In this document: positions 20,644 through 27,659 of the stretch, one piece after another | Numbering within the stretch: the first letter of the stretch is position 1 | Layout of the letters: the number at the start of each line of letters is the position of its first letter | Virus record (IMG/VR): IMGVR_UViG_3300005965_000004 | Location: 1 to 64,000 of that record | DNA: 64,000 nt | Reading direction: 5' to 3' (one strand) | Source: a virus | The notes under the pieces: generated by a model | What the model was told of the DNA's origin: nothing | Database searches by the model: none | Seen by the model: only the letters and a program-made list of their open reading frames with translations | Position numbers and translations under genes: made by a program

Positions 20644-20732
20644 TGGAGCACCCGGTGGGATTCGAACCCACGCCCTCAATGGGGTCATACAGTTTTGCAG
20701 ACTGCGGCCTTAATCCACTTGGCTACGGATGC
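20644..20732 (-). tRNA. tRNA-Cys(GCA) with long variable arm
   Basis: GCATCCG/CGGGTGC, arm GCAGT-CTGCAAA-ACTGT, T arm GTGGG-TTCGAAT-CCCAC, T73 (the cysteine discriminator), CCA. The variable region is 17 nt with a CCC/GGG hairpin, unusual for cysteine. Confidence 0.8.
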
Positions 20733-20740
20733 TTAAAAAT

Positions 20741-20816
20741 TGGGGTGACATTTCGGACCCGACCCGAACCCTACAGCTTCACAGGCTGCAATGCTTCCAA
20801 CTACACCAATGTCACC
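20741..20816 (-). tRNA. tRNA-His(GTG)
   Basis: GTGACAT/ATGTCAC with an extra 5' G opposite C73, the histidine hallmark; arm GCAGC-CTGTGAA-GCTGT; T stem TTCGG/CCGAA with an atypical loop GTCGGGT; encoded CCA. Confidence 0.85.
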
Positions 20817-21055
20817 ATAAATAACGGGGACGTGCTTCCGTTACACTTCATTTCCTAGTAGGTATCAAGACTTACATTTGAATTACTTTACAATTGACAA
20901 CATTTCGAAGACTAGCCAATTGTGATTAGATTGCGCACTCCAATCAAATTCAAAAATAACGCTTAATACGTTTCAAAAAGCTTGGAATCGAACCAAGTCC
21001 TTCTCCATGAATTTCATACCATATAAAAAGGTATGGTAGAATTTGTACCTACTTT
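20817..21055 (-). other. tRNA debris and hairpins
   Basis: A T arm CTTGG-TTCGATT-CCAAG (20997-20981) has no acceptor partner. Next to it is a CATACC/GGTATG hairpin. A GATTG-GAGTGCG-CAATC arm near 20930 has anticodon-arm size. No ORF. Probably one or two decayed tRNAs. Confidence 0.4.
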
Positions 21056-21059
21056 AATT

Positions 21060-21139
21060 TGGAGCACCCGGTGGGATTCGAACCCACGATGATTTCCTGC
21101 TTGGAAGGCAGGCGCAATCGACCACTATGCGACGGGTGC
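21060..21139 (-). tRNA. tRNA-Gly(TCC)
   Basis: GCACCCG/CGGGTGC, CCTGC-CTTCCAA-GCAGG, T loop TTCGAAT, T73, encoded CCA. Confidence 0.9.
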
Positions 21140-21153
21140 GTATTTACAAAAAT

Positions 21154-21241
21154 TGGCTGATGAGGAGGGATTCGAACCCCCGACGGGCTTTCGCCATCTG
21201 ATTAACAGTCAGACCCCTGCTGCCAACTCGGGTACTCATCA
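21154..21241 (-). tRNA. tRNA-Asn(GTT) with long variable arm
   Basis: TGATGAG/CTCATCA, arm TCTGA-CTGTTAA-TCAGA, T arm GGGGG-TTCGAAT-CCCTC, G73, CCA. Variable region 15 nt with GGC-GAAA-GCC. With G73 and a long arm the body looks serine-like while the anticodon is Asn. Confidence 0.8.
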
Positions 21242-21284
21242 GTAAATTATATTAATCCTATTTTTATCAATCTTTTCTTAACGG

Positions 21285-21317
21285 ATAGGTATATTTTTAC
21301 ATGAAATATCTAACTGT
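21285..21317. repeat. 33-bp exact direct repeat, copy 2
   Basis: Identical to 318-350. It lies between tRNA-Asn and tRNA-Asp, where no other coding sequence is present; the copied start codon leads to a stop after seven codons. Confidence 0.9.
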
Positions 21318-21327
21318 TAATTAATTT

Positions 21328-21406
21328 TGGCAGTCTCGACGGGATTTGAACCCGCGACCTTCTCGTTGACAGCGAGAAATCCTAGACCTGACTAGACCAC
21401 GAGACT
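21328..21406 (-). tRNA. tRNA-Asp(GTC), second copy
   Basis: AGTCTCG/CGAGACT, arm TCTCG-CTGTCAA-CGAGA, T arm GCGGG-TTCAAAT-CCCGT, G73, encoded CCA. D loop longer than in the first copy. Confidence 0.9.
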
Positions 21407-21413
21407 GTGAAAT

Positions 21414-21483
21414 TGGTCTGGACGGTAGAATTCGAACCTACGTGATCCCGGTTCCAGGCCGCGTGACTCAAGCCATACTAGCA
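21414..21483 (-). tRNA. degenerate tRNA-like gene
   Basis: T arm GTAGG-TTCGAAT-TCTAC, A73 and CCA are good. The 5' acceptor strand is not found: the expected region adjoins the 3' end of tRNA-Lys(TTT), so it may have been overwritten by that neighbour. Confidence 0.4.
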
Positions 21484-21567
21484 TACACCCGGATGGATTC
21501 GAACCATCGATGCGCTTTCGCGTCCACATTAAAAGTGTGGTACTCTCGACCTCTGAGTGACGGGTGC
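21484..21567 (-). tRNA. tRNA-Lys(TTT) with long variable arm
   Basis: GCACCCG/CGGGTGT, arm CCACA-CTTTTAA-TGTGG, T arm GATGG-TTCGAAT-CCATC, A73, no encoded CCA (TGC follows). Variable region 15 nt with CGC-GAAA-GCG, not expected for lysine. Confidence 0.8.
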
Positions 21568-21749
21568 GTAAAAAATTTAGTAATAATTATCTCAAACCAT
21601 AATATTCATGTTACATTGAACTATCTTTGTACCTTTTTCTTGTTTACCAACAAAGGATTTGGCACAAAACTTACTACAAAAATCTCCATTACTCCACTTA
21701 CTATATTTTTTCAGTGAACTTTTTTCAAACTTTTTTACAGGTTGGAACT

Positions 21750-21824
21750 TGGCAGACCCGGAGGGATTCGAACCCACATCTGCTGGTTTTGGAGACCAGT
21801 GTGTTACCGTTACACCACGGACCT
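21750..21824 (-). tRNA. tRNA-Trp(CCA)
   Basis: AGGTCCG/CGGGTCT with wobbles, arm CTGGT-CTCCAAA-ACCAG, T loop TTCGAAT (one T-stem mismatch), G73, encoded CCA. Confidence 0.85.
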
Positions 21825-21836
21825 GTAAAGAAATCT

Positions 21837-21911
21837 TGGTTACCGGGGCAGGATTCGAACCCACATCCTTTGAGTCAAAGTCAAACATCCTAGCCATTGG
21901 ACGACCCGGCA
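21837..21911 (-). tRNA. tRNA-Gln(TTG)
   Basis: TGCCGGG/CCCGGTA, arm TTTGA-CTTTGAC-TCAAA, T loop TTCGAAT, A73, encoded CCA. Confidence 0.9.
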
Positions 21912-21924
21912 ATAAATTTACTTA

Positions 21925-22009
21925 TGGTGGGCATGGACGGAGTTGAACCGCCACAGTCGAAAGACGGGTGGGTTACAGCCACTTGAGCTCGCCAATGCTC
22001 AGCCTACCC
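21925..22009 (-). tRNA. tRNA-Tyr(GTA), first copy
   Basis: GGGTAGG/CATGCCC with one mismatch, D stem GAGC/GCTC, arm GTGG-CTGTAAC-CCAC, long variable arm GTC-TTTC-GAC (normal for tyrosine), A73, CCA. Confidence 0.85.
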
Positions 22010-22026
22010 ATCAAAAGTAAATTTAT

Positions 22027-22113
22027 TGGTTCTGCGGGAAGGATTCAAACCTTCATAGCCATAAAGTCGACGGATTTACAGTCCGCTGATTTCGTCCACT
22101 TACCATCCGCAGA
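22027..22113 (-). tRNA. tRNA-Tyr(GTA), second copy
   Basis: TCTGCGG/CCGCAGA, arm GCGGA-CTGTAAA-TCCGT, long variable arm, T loop TTTGAAT, A73, encoded CCA. Confidence 0.9.
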
Positions 22114-22121
22114 ATAAAATT

Positions 22122-22199
22122 TGGTACCCCCGTCTGGACTCGAACCAGAACCTTACAGATTAAGAGTCTGCCATGCTAATCCAATTACAACACGGAGGC
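22122..22199 (-). tRNA. tRNA-Lys(CTT)
   Basis: GCCTCCG/CGGGGGT, arm GCAGA-CTCTTAA-TCTGT, T loop TTCGAGT, A73, CCA; short variable loop as expected. Confidence 0.9.
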
Positions 22200-22206
22200 A
22201 AAAGTG

Positions 22207-22263
22207 AGTGTGTTACTAAAATCTCTTTAGCGTTTTTCGCAAAATGATTCTTTCACACACTCT
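22207..22263 (-). other. hairpin of unknown role
   Basis: GAGTGTGT pairs with ACACACTC over eight bases around a 41-nt interior holding a GCG/CGC mini-hairpin. The rest of 22264-22365 has short inverted repeats (TGTAAA/TTTACA) but no gene. Confidence 0.4.
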
Positions 22264-22365
22264 TATATGTAAAATTTACATCTTCAATGTAAATTCACAT
22301 TCAGTACAAGTTGCTTTCGCAACAATGTGCTTACGTCAGTTTCCAGAAATGTCAAAAAGCCAAAA

Positions 22366-22397
22366 AAAGAGAGTCAGATTTTTACCTGACTCTCTTT
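22366..22397 (-). terminator. rho-independent terminator
   Basis: Perfect 12-bp stem (AAAGAGAGTCAG/CTGACTCTCTTT) with an 8-nt loop; on the minus strand it is followed by seven T. It closes the small transcription unit 22425-22655, so the tRNAs below 22200 need another promoter. Confidence 0.9.
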
Positions 22398-22424
22398 GAT
22401 ATTCCAAGTATCTTATGAGTCAGG

Positions 22425-22550
22425 TTAGGCAGTGCCTCCTTCTGGTCTATCTGTAATATTAGCACTGAGCCAATTATAGACCACGGATATGGCACTAAAA
22501 TAATGCTGCTTGCCTTGTTTTTGAATTGTCTGTTTACAAATGCGTTCCAT
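22425..22550 (-). CDS. small hypothetical protein, 41 aa
   Basis: ATG 22550 follows AAAGG by seven bases. The protein (MERICKQTIQKQGKQHYFSA, VVYNWLSANITDRPEGGTA) ends 27 bases before the terminator stem. It is the only ORF of this short unit behind tRNA(CAT). No family recognised. Confidence 0.5.
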   Translation of the reverse strand: MERICKQTIQKQGKQHYFSAISVVYNWLSANITDRPEGGTA

Positions 22551-22582
22551 AAGATTACCTTTTCTTTCCTTTTCCTTTTGGT

Positions 22583-22655
22583 TGCAACGGGTTGGAATCG
22601 AACCAACTTTTCTCTGCTTATGAGACAGAGCGAGATGCCAACCTCTTCCCCCTGC
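22583..22655 (-). tRNA. tRNA-Met/Ile2(CAT), head of the array
   Basis: GCAGGGG/CCGTTGC (one mismatch), D stem GAG/CTC, loop CTCATAA on CTCTG/CAGAG, T arm GTTGG-TTCGATT-CCAAC, A73; ACC rather than CCA is encoded. Confidence 0.8.
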
Positions 22656-22675
22656 TGTAATTTGTCTCCAAAAAC

Positions 22676-22717
22676 TATTTATAGTTTTAATATACCATTT
22701 TCTCCAAAAAATGTCAA
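22676..22717 (-). promoter_or_regulatory. tandem sigma70-like and late promoters at the head of the tRNA array
   Basis: TTGACA (22717-22712), 17-bp spacer, TATATT (22694-22689), then TATAAATA (22683-22676), about 20 bases upstream of tRNA(CAT). Confidence 0.7.
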
Positions 22718-22724
22718 ATTTTTT

Positions 22725-22782
22725 GAGTGAGACTCATCCAGGTACTTCTACCGCTGGCACGGATTTTATTATTGTCTCACTC
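22725..22782. ncRNA. structured RNA candidate
   Basis: GAGTGAGAC pairs with GTCTCACTC over nine bases, enclosing CCA-GGTA-CTTC-TACC-GC-TGG, a seven-pair hairpin with one bulge. Neither strand has a U-run, so it is not a terminator. It lies between two promoters, in a 325-base region (22656-22980) without protein genes. Confidence 0.45.
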
Positions 22783-22803
22783 TCTTCTACTAACCACATA
22801 TTA

Positions 22804-22832
22804 AAGATAACATATTTTCACAAGATTGTCAA
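22804..22832 (-). promoter_or_regulatory. sigma70-like promoter
   Basis: TTGACA (22832-22827), 17-bp spacer ending ATGT, TATCTT (22809-22804). Would transcribe the structured element at 22725. Confidence 0.6.
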
Positions 22833-22888
22833 TAGTTTTTTTCATCTTTTTTTCTTGTGTTTCTTTCTCTTCTCAATCGCACAATAAC

Positions 22889-22917
22889 AATATACAAAAT
22901 TTTCGTAAGAATGTCAA
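22889..22917 (-). promoter_or_regulatory. sigma70-like promoter
   Basis: TTGACA (22917-22912), 17-bp spacer, TATATT (22894-22889). Third of three tandem promoters leading into the tRNA array. Confidence 0.55.
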
Positions 22918-22980
22918 CAACTTTCTCAAAAAAATTGTTTAAGCGATTAAACTACCTATAATATTGTACGCGCTTGTACA

Positions 22981-23247
22981 TTATATATCATTCTTAGAAG
23001 CATCTCTGAATAACTTGTCCATGAATGGCTCAAGTCCTGCTTCTCCACCATCAGAAGAAATAACTTCGTCTATCATTGACTTATAAGCCAAGAAATCAGT
23101 TGTTCTGTAACCTGTTGCTCTCTCGTATCTCTTCTGTAATTCTCCAAGCTTTTCAGAGGCTTCCTTAAGAAGTTCAATAACATCTTCCGTATCGACAACT
23201 ATTAACTGAAGCTCTTCATTCTCTTTAAGATATTGTTTGAAACTCAT
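22981..23247 (-). CDS. hypothetical protein with SFKQYLKE N-terminus, 88 aa
   Basis: GAGGAG precedes ATG 23247. MSFKQYLKENEELQLIVVDT has the F-K-x-Y-L-x-E pattern at the start of many T4-like phage proteins. The middle is helical (EASEKLGELQKRYERATGYR) and the C-terminus acidic. Function unknown; two bases separate it from the gene upstream. Confidence 0.6.
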   Translation of the reverse strand: MSFKQYLKENEELQLIVVDTEDVIELLKEASEKLGELQKRYERATGYRTTDFLAYKSMIDEVISSDGGEAGLEPFMDKLFRDASKNDI

Positions 23248-23249
23248 TA

Positions 23250-23627
23250 TTACTCCTCTCCACCCATGTCAAATTCTTCATCGTCAGACATTGATGGCTC
23301 TTTTGTTGGTTCTACCTCGTCATTTCCACCAATCTTTTCTGTAGAAATTTCAACCATGATTTCCACTGGAACCGCATCACCTTCACTTTCATCGTATTTT
23401 GATGTTGCTACAAATCTTGGAGAATTTTTCAAAACACCCTTTTCATGGGTCTCTACTCCAATCTCCATATTATTGATGACCTGCATTTTCTCATCTTCAG
23501 ACAGGTCGAATTCTGTTACAATATACTCCTTAATAACATCTATAATGTTTTTGAGAAGGTTGCTTGAGACTTTCTTAGACTCATTTTCCTCAAGCTTGTT
23601 TCTGACAAAATCTGTAAAGGCTCCCAT
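23250..23627 (-). CDS. hypothetical acidic-tailed protein, 125 aa
   Basis: AAGGAG precedes the start. MGAFTDFVRNKLEENESKKV begins a helical N-terminus; the middle has beta strands (NMEIGVETHEKGVLKNSPRF, VPVEIMVEISTEK) and the end is acidic (EPSMSDDEEFDMGGEE). Forms a pair with the next gene. Unknown function. Confidence 0.6.
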   Translation of the reverse strand: MGAFTDFVRNKLEENESKKVSSNLLKNIIDVIKEYIVTEFDLSEDEKMQVINNMEIGVETHEKGVLKNSPRFVATSKYDESEGDAVPVEIMVEISTEKIGGNDEVEPTKEPSMSDDEEFDMGGEE

Positions 23628-23639
23628 TTTCCTCTCCTT

Positions 23640-24060
23640 AATTTAAAAACAATTTTAGTTGTTTTTTATTAGTTTTATATCCAAACTTTTTGTGAATTTC
23701 TTTATGACAATCTTTACATAAAGTTATACCATTATTTATTTATATATATTATAACGATTTTCAAAATTTTCTTTAAAATTGTCAATATGATGAACGTGAA
23801 GATGTTCTTTAGAACAACATTTTTGACAAGTATGATTGTCTCTTTCAAGAACTTCTTTTTTCCAAAAATAGTTATCTGAAATTAATCCTCTATTACGACT
23901 TAAAAATCTTTCTTCGTTGGTAATTTTATTATTATATTTTGGATGATTTGAACCAACTTTTAAATTTTATTCTTCCAAATCTATCCTTATAAAGAGGAAT
24001 ATCATATCCTTTACTTTTCCAATAATCATAAGTTCTTCCATTTATTGTTACATTCAAATA
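23640..24060 (-). pseudogene. HNH homing endonuclease, frameshifted
   Basis: Three frames together give an intact-looking enzyme: INGRTYDYWKSKGYDIPLYK, then NEERFLSRNRGLISDNYFWK and EVLERDNHTCQKCCSKEHLH VHHIDNF, then NNGITLCKDCHKE and a basic end. Single-base shifts lie near 23950 and 23690 and about 5-7 extra bases near 23745, which creates TATAAATA. The gene begins at the dNMP kinase stop. A decayed mobile element, or one with sequence errors. Confidence 0.7.
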
Positions 24061-24761
24061 AGTATGTATCTATTATCATAATTTTCTTCTTTTAAAATAT
24101 CATTGCATACTACTTCAGCTGAATTTTTTAAATCATTTAAATTACCATTATTGGAAATTATATAGTTCCATTCATTCCAGTTGTCAAGAGATGTCTCCGA
24201 ATCGTGATTAGCAATCTGCTCTTGAGTATTTATATTTCTTGTGATCCTTATGACGTATGTTTCGTATTCATCACAAAACATCTCAGTAATTTCATTTGGA
24301 AATCTACAGTCAGTGATTACAATAAAGTCATCATCAGAATCTATTGCTCTGTTCTTAACTTGATTGACCCACCAATCGTTGTCTACTCTTTTTCTGAAAA
24401 TCTCTGTTCCGTATAACTGAAGAATGTTTCTGGTAATGTCTGTCTTGTTCTCATACCAGTTCTCATCATTGATCTTTAGCTTATTGATGGTATCGTCTAT
24501 ATCTCCAACCTGTGAAGGATACTTCATGTATTCCCTTCCATCAATGAAAGTATATATTTTTCTTTTTATCTCATCTGAAATATTGTCAAGAACATCTACA
24601 AGCTTTCTGAAATCTTCCTTACAACAGTCTTTGAGTGAACGAGCAAAAAGATCAGTTGATACTTTGAATCCTCTTTGTTTTAGAATATCAACAACATATT
24701 CAGAAAACTGATTTTTACCGCAATGTATTTTTCCCGAGATCAGTAGAACCTTCTTCATCAT
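24054..24761 (-). CDS. deoxynucleoside monophosphate kinase (T4 gp1-like)
   Basis: The P-loop is LLISGKIHCGKNQFSEYV. The family signatures LQLYGTEIFRKRVDNDWWV, VITDCRFPNEITE and a C-terminal HDSETSLDNW follow in order. T4 gene 1 product phosphorylates dTMP, dGMP and hydroxymethyl-dCMP. ATG 24761, after AAGGAG, is chosen over an upstream start, giving 235 residues. It works with NrdJ, ThyX and MazG in nucleotide supply. Confidence 0.85.
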   Translation of the reverse strand: MMKKVLLISGKIHCGKNQFSEYVVDILKQRGFKVSTDLFARSLKDCCKEDFRKLVDVLDNISDEIKRKIYTFIDGREYMKYPSQVGDIDDTINKLKINDENWYENKTDITRNILQLYGTEIFRKRVDNDWWVNQVKNRAIDSDDDFIVITDCRFPNEITEMFCDEYETYVIRITRNINTQEQIANHDSETSLDNWNEWNYIISNNGNLNDLKNSAEVVCNDILKEENYDNRYILI

Positions 24762-24811
24762 AAACTCCTTCGTTTTCAAGTCATATATTTGGTAAGCCAA
24801 TCACTAAAATC

Positions 24812-24979
24812 TTAAACTTTTTCATTCAAGAGCCTTGCCGATATATCAACGTAGTCCCTTCCCAGACTTCCTTCAGTAATTGTTCCGTTTGTAATTCTGA
24901 CTTTTCCACAACTACATGAACCATCATGTTCCACAACACTCTGACAATGTAGGCATTTTACTTTTTTGTTAATTTGCAT
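24812..24979 (-). CDS. small zinc-finger protein, 55 aa
   Basis: AGGAG seven bases before ATG 24979. KCLHCQSVVEHDGSCSCGK holds two cysteine pairs likely to bind zinc; the rest (GTITEGSLGRDYVDISARLL) is typical of short phage zinc proteins. Unknown function. Confidence 0.65.
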   Translation of the reverse strand: MQINKKVKCLHCQSVVEHDGSCSCGKVRITNGTITEGSLGRDYVDISARLLNEKV

Positions 24980-24982
24980 AAT

Positions 24983-25558
24983 TTACTCCTCTTCATCTTC
25001 TTCAGAATATTCGTTATCATCATTATTTTTAGAAAGTTCATCATTTATGATGCCCAATCTTGTTCTCAAGTTACCATCATAATCATAATCTTCGTCGTCG
25101 TGTCCAGAATAGTCTATTATAACTCTTCCACAATTCTGACATTTGAACTGTTCATCAGGGACATCTGTCACATCTTTGAAAAAATATACTCCAAACCCAC
25201 AAGTACATTCAACCTCCAAAAAATTTCCACAAAAAATTTCTTCAACATTATCTGGATGGGACTCATGTAAACAAATAATTTTATTTTTTATAATTTCCTT
25301 ATAATATTCTCTTATCTCTTCTTCTGAACATTTAGATTCTCTTTTTCCATTTTCCATTATATCATTAAATCTTGAGCTATCCAAACATAAATCAATTCCT
25401 TTAAGATTGATTTCGATACCATTGTCTTTAAGAGTTTCAACAATTAAGTTTTCAATCATCTTTATACCACTTATATACCCAACCAACCAATCTTTGTTCT
25501 TTGCTACGATAGGTACGAATTGTGGTTTCTTGTTAATCTTCGGTGGTTTGTATCGCAT
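24983..25558 (-). CDS. hypothetical protein with C-terminal zinc ribbon, 191 aa
   Basis: AAGGAGG precedes the start. The N-terminus is helical (VGYISGIKMIENLIVETLKD). CTCGFGVYFF and CQNCGRV form a four-cysteine ribbon around residues 118-143, then an acidic tail. A late box (25580) lies 22 bases upstream. No family recognised. Confidence 0.6.
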   Translation of the reverse strand: MRYKPPKINKKPQFVPIVAKNKDWLVGYISGIKMIENLIVETLKDNGIEINLKGIDLCLDSSRFNDIMENGKRESKCSEEEIREYYKEIIKNKIICLHESHPDNVEEIFCGNFLEVECTCGFGVYFFKDVTDVPDEQFKCQNCGRVIIDYSGHDDEDYDYDGNLRTRLGIINDELSKNNDDNEYSEEDEEE

Positions 25559-25579
25559 AAATACCTCCTTATTTGTAAG

Positions 25580-25587
25580 TATTTATA
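25580..25587 (-). promoter_or_regulatory. T4-type late promoter box TATAAATA
   Basis: Exact box 22 bases before the gene start at 25558, inside the end of gene 62. Confidence 0.5.
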
Positions 25588-25981
25588 CATCAGCAATTTT
25601 ATTTTTGCCGTAACTAAAGATTTCAAGTATCTCCTTAATTTGCTTTTCATCAAGAAGTTGAATGTATCTTTCAGCATCCTTCAACCCTACTTCAAAATAT
25701 CTGGCAATAACCATTTTTTCTTTCTGATCCAAATCCTTCTTCTTTTTTATATACTTAAAGTAATGCTTTCTCTTTGGTAGAATAGAAAAGTAGTACCTGT
25801 AGTGAGTACTATTAGGAACATCATACTTGTTTATTTCGTTGACTACAGGTACATATATCTCACTCATAGATACAAACCTGTTAATCATATAACCAGGATA
25901 TCCCTTATTAACCTCTTCATCACTGAAATCTAAATCCTTATTATCAACAGTCAAGCCATCGAGATAATCAAATAATTCCAT
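25583..25981 (-). CDS. 62: clamp loader small subunit (T4 gp62-like)
   Basis: The pattern fits gp62: MELFDYLDGLTVDNKDLDF, then NKGYPGYMINRFVSMSEIYV, VNEINKYDVPNSTHYRYYF and PKRKHYFKYIKKKKD. In T4, gp62 binds gp44 to load the gp45 clamp. Here it lies 3.5 kb from gene 44 rather than next to it. Length (132 aa) is shorter than the 187 of T4 but usual for more distant relatives. Confidence 0.75.
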   Translation of the reverse strand: MELFDYLDGLTVDNKDLDFSDEEVNKGYPGYMINRFVSMSEIYVPVVNEINKYDVPNSTHYRYYFSILPKRKHYFKYIKKKKDLDQKEKMVIARYFEVGLKDAERYIQLLDEKQIKEILEIFSYGKNKIADV

Positions 25982-26232
25982 TAGAGTATCCTTTCAATTG
26001 CTTCCTCAATATCTATGCCATTTATCATTTCTGTAGTTGCTTCCTGAGTTGCGTCGTAAATATCATTGAAAAGCTTTTCCTCACTTTTCTCAGGAATTCC
26101 AGGAATGTCAACCTTCTTGTTTGCTTTGGTGACTATCAATTTCTGATACTTTTCACTGTTTACATTACTTAAAAGAATCTTCTTGATCTTGGGCCAAGCC
26201 ATTCTTATTATAATTTTTTTAAGCCAATTCAT
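25981..26232 (-). CDS. hypothetical protein, 83 aa
   Basis: From ATG 26232 (GGAGAG upstream) it reads MNWLKKIIIRMAWPKIKKIL, an amphipathic N-terminus, then acidic helices. Start shares M-x-W-L-K with the broken gene upstream, so the two might be related. Unknown function. Confidence 0.5.
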   Translation of the reverse strand: MNWLKKIIIRMAWPKIKKILLSNVNSEKYQKLIVTKANKKVDIPGIPEKSEEKLFNDIYDATQEATTEMINGIDIEEAIERIL

Positions 26233-26234
26233 AA

Positions 26235-26388
26235 TTACTCTCCACATCCCAGCCACATAATTTTATATTCTGGGTATTTCTTTTTGAAATCGCTTGAAAT
26301 TTTCTTTATGTACTCTTCCGCTTTACTTTTGGGTAGTCTACCAGTATATACATACAGCTTCTTTTATCAAATTCTTTAACCACTTCAT
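26235..26388 (-). pseudogene. small gene with one-base frameshift, about 50 aa
   Basis: From ATG 26388 (ATGA overlap with the gene upstream) the frame reads MKWLKNLIK and then fails; in the next frame it goes on KLYVYTGRLPKSKAEEYIKK, ISSDFKKKYPEYKIMWLGCG and stops at 26235. One extra base near 26362 separates the parts. The second part looks like a conserved T4-like small protein. Confidence 0.55.
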
Positions 26389-26606
26389 GAGCCATTACCT
26401 CCTCTTTTCATTTTAACTTTAGGCCATATTGATAGAAATTTTTCCTTTTCTGATCTTGATAATCCTGACAAATCTATATTCCAGATTTCGGATTCTTTCC
26501 ACGAAACTATATAATAGTCGTCGTACTTCTTAATTTTGTGAATGTTCTTCCCCTCAAGAAAATCACCAAGCAAATCTGACAGTTTGACAACTTTTGATTT
26601 AATCAT
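26385..26606 (-). CDS. hypothetical protein, 73 aa
   Basis: A compact basic protein (MIKSKVVKLSDLLGDFLEGK, YYIVSWKESEIWNIDLSGL). It overlaps the start of the gene downstream and follows the peptidase gene closely. No family recognised. Confidence 0.5.
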   Translation of the reverse strand: MIKSKVVKLSDLLGDFLEGKNIHKIKKYDDYYIVSWKESEIWNIDLSGLSRSEKEKFLSIWPKVKMKRGGNGS

Positions 26607-26626
26607 AACAAATTATTTCTCCAAAG

Positions 26627-27127
26627 TCAAGGTTTTACTATTAGAAATCTTTCTTGTTCTTCTCTCAAAACTCTACAATCAACATGGACCCAACTTTGGC
26701 TTGGAAAATCTTCGACTGTTGTTATGTATTTGAAAGCATCTTCATATGGACTATCCAGAATAGTTTTTCTTATCTCAGCAGAATCAATTCCATTCATGTA
26801 AAAGTCTATTGCTCTTCCATATGTATGTTGAGAGAATCTTGAATACTCCGGAGAGTTTTCGTATCTTATCCCCGACCACATTCTACTACCACCAACATGC
26901 CAATTGTTTATTATCATTGGTTTATCGAAATACTCTCTTATCATATCGGCAGTCCATAACATTCTCCAATCAATGACAGAGATTGATTTATCGCCTCTAA
27001 TGCTATATGTCTCAGGGTCTACGAACTCCTGAACTACAAAATGCTTTAGTTTATATTCTACCATAGGAGCCTCTAATACTGTTATTTTTCTAAAATCAAA
27101 CAAATGTTTCAACAATTTCCATCTCAT
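26627..27127 (-). CDS. M15-type peptidase, probable endolysin-like enzyme
   Basis: FSQHTYGRAIDFYMNG (S-x-H-x-x-G-x-A-x-D) and SWVHVDCR (H-x-D) are the zinc-binding motifs of M15 peptidases (VanY, Ply500 and DUF882-type). Many phages use them to cut peptidoglycan cross-bridges. ATG 27127 follows AAGGA inside the end of the kinase gene; ATG 27064 is an alternative. It has no signal peptide, so lysis would need a holin, not found in this window; a virion or other role is possible. Confidence 0.75.
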   Translation of the reverse strand: MRWKLLKHLFDFRKITVLEAPMVEYKLKHFVVQEFVDPETYSIRGDKSISVIDWRMLWTADMIREYFDKPMIINNWHVGGSRMWSGIRYENSPEYSRFSQHTYGRAIDFYMNGIDSAEIRKTILDSPYEDAFKYITTVEDFPSQSWVHVDCRVLREEQERFLIVKP

Positions 27128-27128
27128 A

Positions 27129-27650
27129 TTATATATCCTTTGAAGATTCAAATGGATTGACCTTTACGAGTTTATTGTATCCTTCTCCATCTGTTGGTGG
27201 TTCAAAGTTCTTCTTCATACCATTGATGACTTGAGCCCACTTGGATACATCATATCCACGGGATTCTCTCATTCTATATTCAATATTTCTTTTGTCTTCT
27301 GTAAACCACATATATACAATCTCAGTCTCACCAAAGTCTTTTGTAATCAATCCATAACTTCTCTCAAAATCTCTGATGGATTCTACTATTTCTATTCTCC
27401 TGGCAGACTTTATATGAGTCTCATCGACAATAACATCAAGACCGTGCTCTAGTGCCATTTCGATTGCCTTGTTAGTTGATTGTTTGATAAAAGGTTCAAA
27501 TCTAAAATCGAATGTATACTCTCCACCCTTTATCATCGATCTGTATGCGTCACGATTGACAATAACAACTTCTTTGTTCTCACTGGCAAACTTTCTTGAC
27601 CATGTTGATTTACCAGAACCCGGCAACCCAATTGTTAAGTAAACTTTCAT
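27129..27650 (-). CDS. polynucleotide kinase-like P-loop kinase
   Basis: LTIGLPGSGKSTWSRKF is the P-loop, NRDAYRSMIKGG the substrate-binding region and VIVDETHIKSARR the Walker B/lid region. It corresponds to the kinase half of T4 Pnk; the phosphatase half is missing (173 aa against 301). In T4, Pnk with RNA ligase repairs tRNA cut by host anticodon nucleases; no RNA ligase is seen in this window. Confidence 0.8.
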   Translation of the reverse strand: MKVYLTIGLPGSGKSTWSRKFASENKEVVIVNRDAYRSMIKGGEYTFDFRFEPFIKQSTNKAIEMALEHGLDVIVDETHIKSARRIEIVESIRDFERSYGLITKDFGETEIVYMWFTEDKRNIEYRMRESRGYDVSKWAQVINGMKKNFEPPTDGEGYNKLVKVNPFESSKDI

Positions 27651-27659
27651 ATTAAATCC

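Noticed and set aside
13757-22730. Many short rightward ORFs across the tRNA array containing peptides such as GFEPTS or RRDLNPQ
   Set aside because: They are the antisense reading of tRNA T arms (the complement of GGTTCGAATCC) repeated from tRNA to tRNA, with no ribosome binding sites.
22725-22782. Rho-independent terminator
   Set aside because: The stem is long but neither strand has a U-run after it.
23744-23755. TATAAATA box inside the HNH pseudogene as a late promoter
   Set aside because: It arises from the small insertion that breaks the gene and no gene start follows nearby.
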